Shown here: positions 13,417 to 13,769 of the stretch, piece by piece
Layout: each line of letters begins with the position of its first letter
Position numbering within the stretch: position 1 is the first letter of the stretch
Assembly (NCBI GenBank): GCA_029858545.1
Contig: JAOUFA010000054.1
Span: 1 to 13,769, forward strand
Length of the DNA stretch: 13,769 nucleotides
Origin: Betaproteobacteria bacterium
Lineage (GTDB): Bacteria; Pseudomonadota; Gammaproteobacteria; Burkholderiales; SG8-39
Direction: 5' to 3'
Notes under the pieces: model-generated
Databases searched by the model: none
What the model was told of the DNA's origin: nothing
What the model saw: only the letters and a program-made list of their open reading frames with translations
Translations under genes and position numbers: made by a program

Positions 13417-13769
13417 ATGAGCAGCGCCCAGCACGAGAATGAATACCGTCGCCCGCCGCGCACCCGTCGTGGCCTGGGCCGTTTCATCGATGCGACGCGC
13501 TATTCCCTCGCAGGACTCGTCGCGGCGGTTCGCCATGAAGAAGCGTTCCGCATGGAACTCGCTGCGGCGCTGGGTTTCGTGCCACTCGGCCTCTGGCTGG
13601 GCGCGAATGGGGCCGAACGTGCCCTGCTCGCCGGAAGCGTGATCCTGGTGCTGGTCGTCGAACTGCTCAATTCCGCGGTCGAGGCGGTGGTCGACCGCGT
13701 CTCACTCGAGCACCATGCGCTCTCCAAGCGCGCCAAGGATCTGGGCAGTGCGGCGGTGCTGCTCGCGTT
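13417..13769 (+). CDS. dgkA: Diacylglycerol kinase (3' end cut by window)
   Basis: 117 residues of a small integral membrane lipid kinase are visible before the right edge. The family (E. coli DgkA, 122 residues) phosphorylates diacylglycerol to phosphatidic acid in the inner membrane, recycling lipid by-products of envelope synthesis. Seen: an amphipathic N-terminal helix region with RYSLAGLVAAVRHEEAFRMEL, a first membrane helix (about 47-62), a second one, and the signature VELLNSAVEAVVDRV (81-95) with E82, N85 and E89 matching E69, N72 and E76 of E. coli. HHALSKRAKDLGSAAV follows. The N-terminus is about 13 residues longer than in E. coli and rich in Arg. CGGAGA lies about 8 bases before the ATG, supporting this start. 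The final membrane helix lies outside the window. Confidence 0.95.
   Translation, partial: MSSAQHENEYRRPPRTRRGLGRFIDATRYSLAGLVAAVRHEEAFRMELAAALGFVPLGLWLGANGAERALLAGSVILVLVVELLNSAVEAVVDRVSLEHHALSKRAKDLGSAAVLLA

Overview
The window looks like a high-GC chromosomal segment from a proteobacterium, most likely a betaproteobacterium. The main reason is the minus-strand order tRNA-Val, thrS, infC, rpmI, rplT, pheS, pheT, ihfA, merR-type regulator, tRNA-Pro, which is the conserved translation/IHF block of Beta- and Gammaproteobacteria. The protein sequences resemble betaproteobacterial homologues as I remember them. No genus is claimed. I see no insertion sequence, phage gene, CRISPR array or attachment site.

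Left part (1-5394): a REC-PAS-histidine kinase gene runs off the left edge on the minus strand. A roughly 380-base divergent gap with a 14-bp perfect palindrome follows. Next is a plus-strand patatin-like lipoprotein (RssA type), which converges on a minus-strand MaoC-like hot-dog protein. The MaoC-like gene is divergent from a two-gene plus-strand operon: an ArsR-type regulator with a vicinal cysteine pair, translationally coupled through a GTGA overlap to an uncharacterised ATP-grasp-like protein whose motif order suggests circular permutation. This ArsR/ATP-grasp/MaoC locus is the least explained part of the window.

Right part (5431-13351, minus strand): a good sigma-70-like promoter with a GC-rich discriminator precedes tRNA-Val(GAC). 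Two hairpins lie between that tRNA and thrS, and the second has the form of an intrinsic terminator ending six bases before the thrS start codon. Then follow thrS, infC (predicted ATC start and a repetitive Ser-Glu-Lys tail encoded by a 9-bp tandem repeat), rpmI, rplT, pheS, pheT, ihfA and a MerR-family gene overlapping ihfA. The block ends with tRNA-Pro(GGG), which has its own extended -10 promoter and a terminator. These genes supply aminoacyl-tRNA synthetases, initiation factor IF3, two 50S proteins and a nucleoid protein, so they form a growth-linked unit. Several leaders carry structures that could regulate it.

At the right edge, divergent from tRNA-Val, is the start of dgkA (diacylglycerol kinase), cut by the window end.
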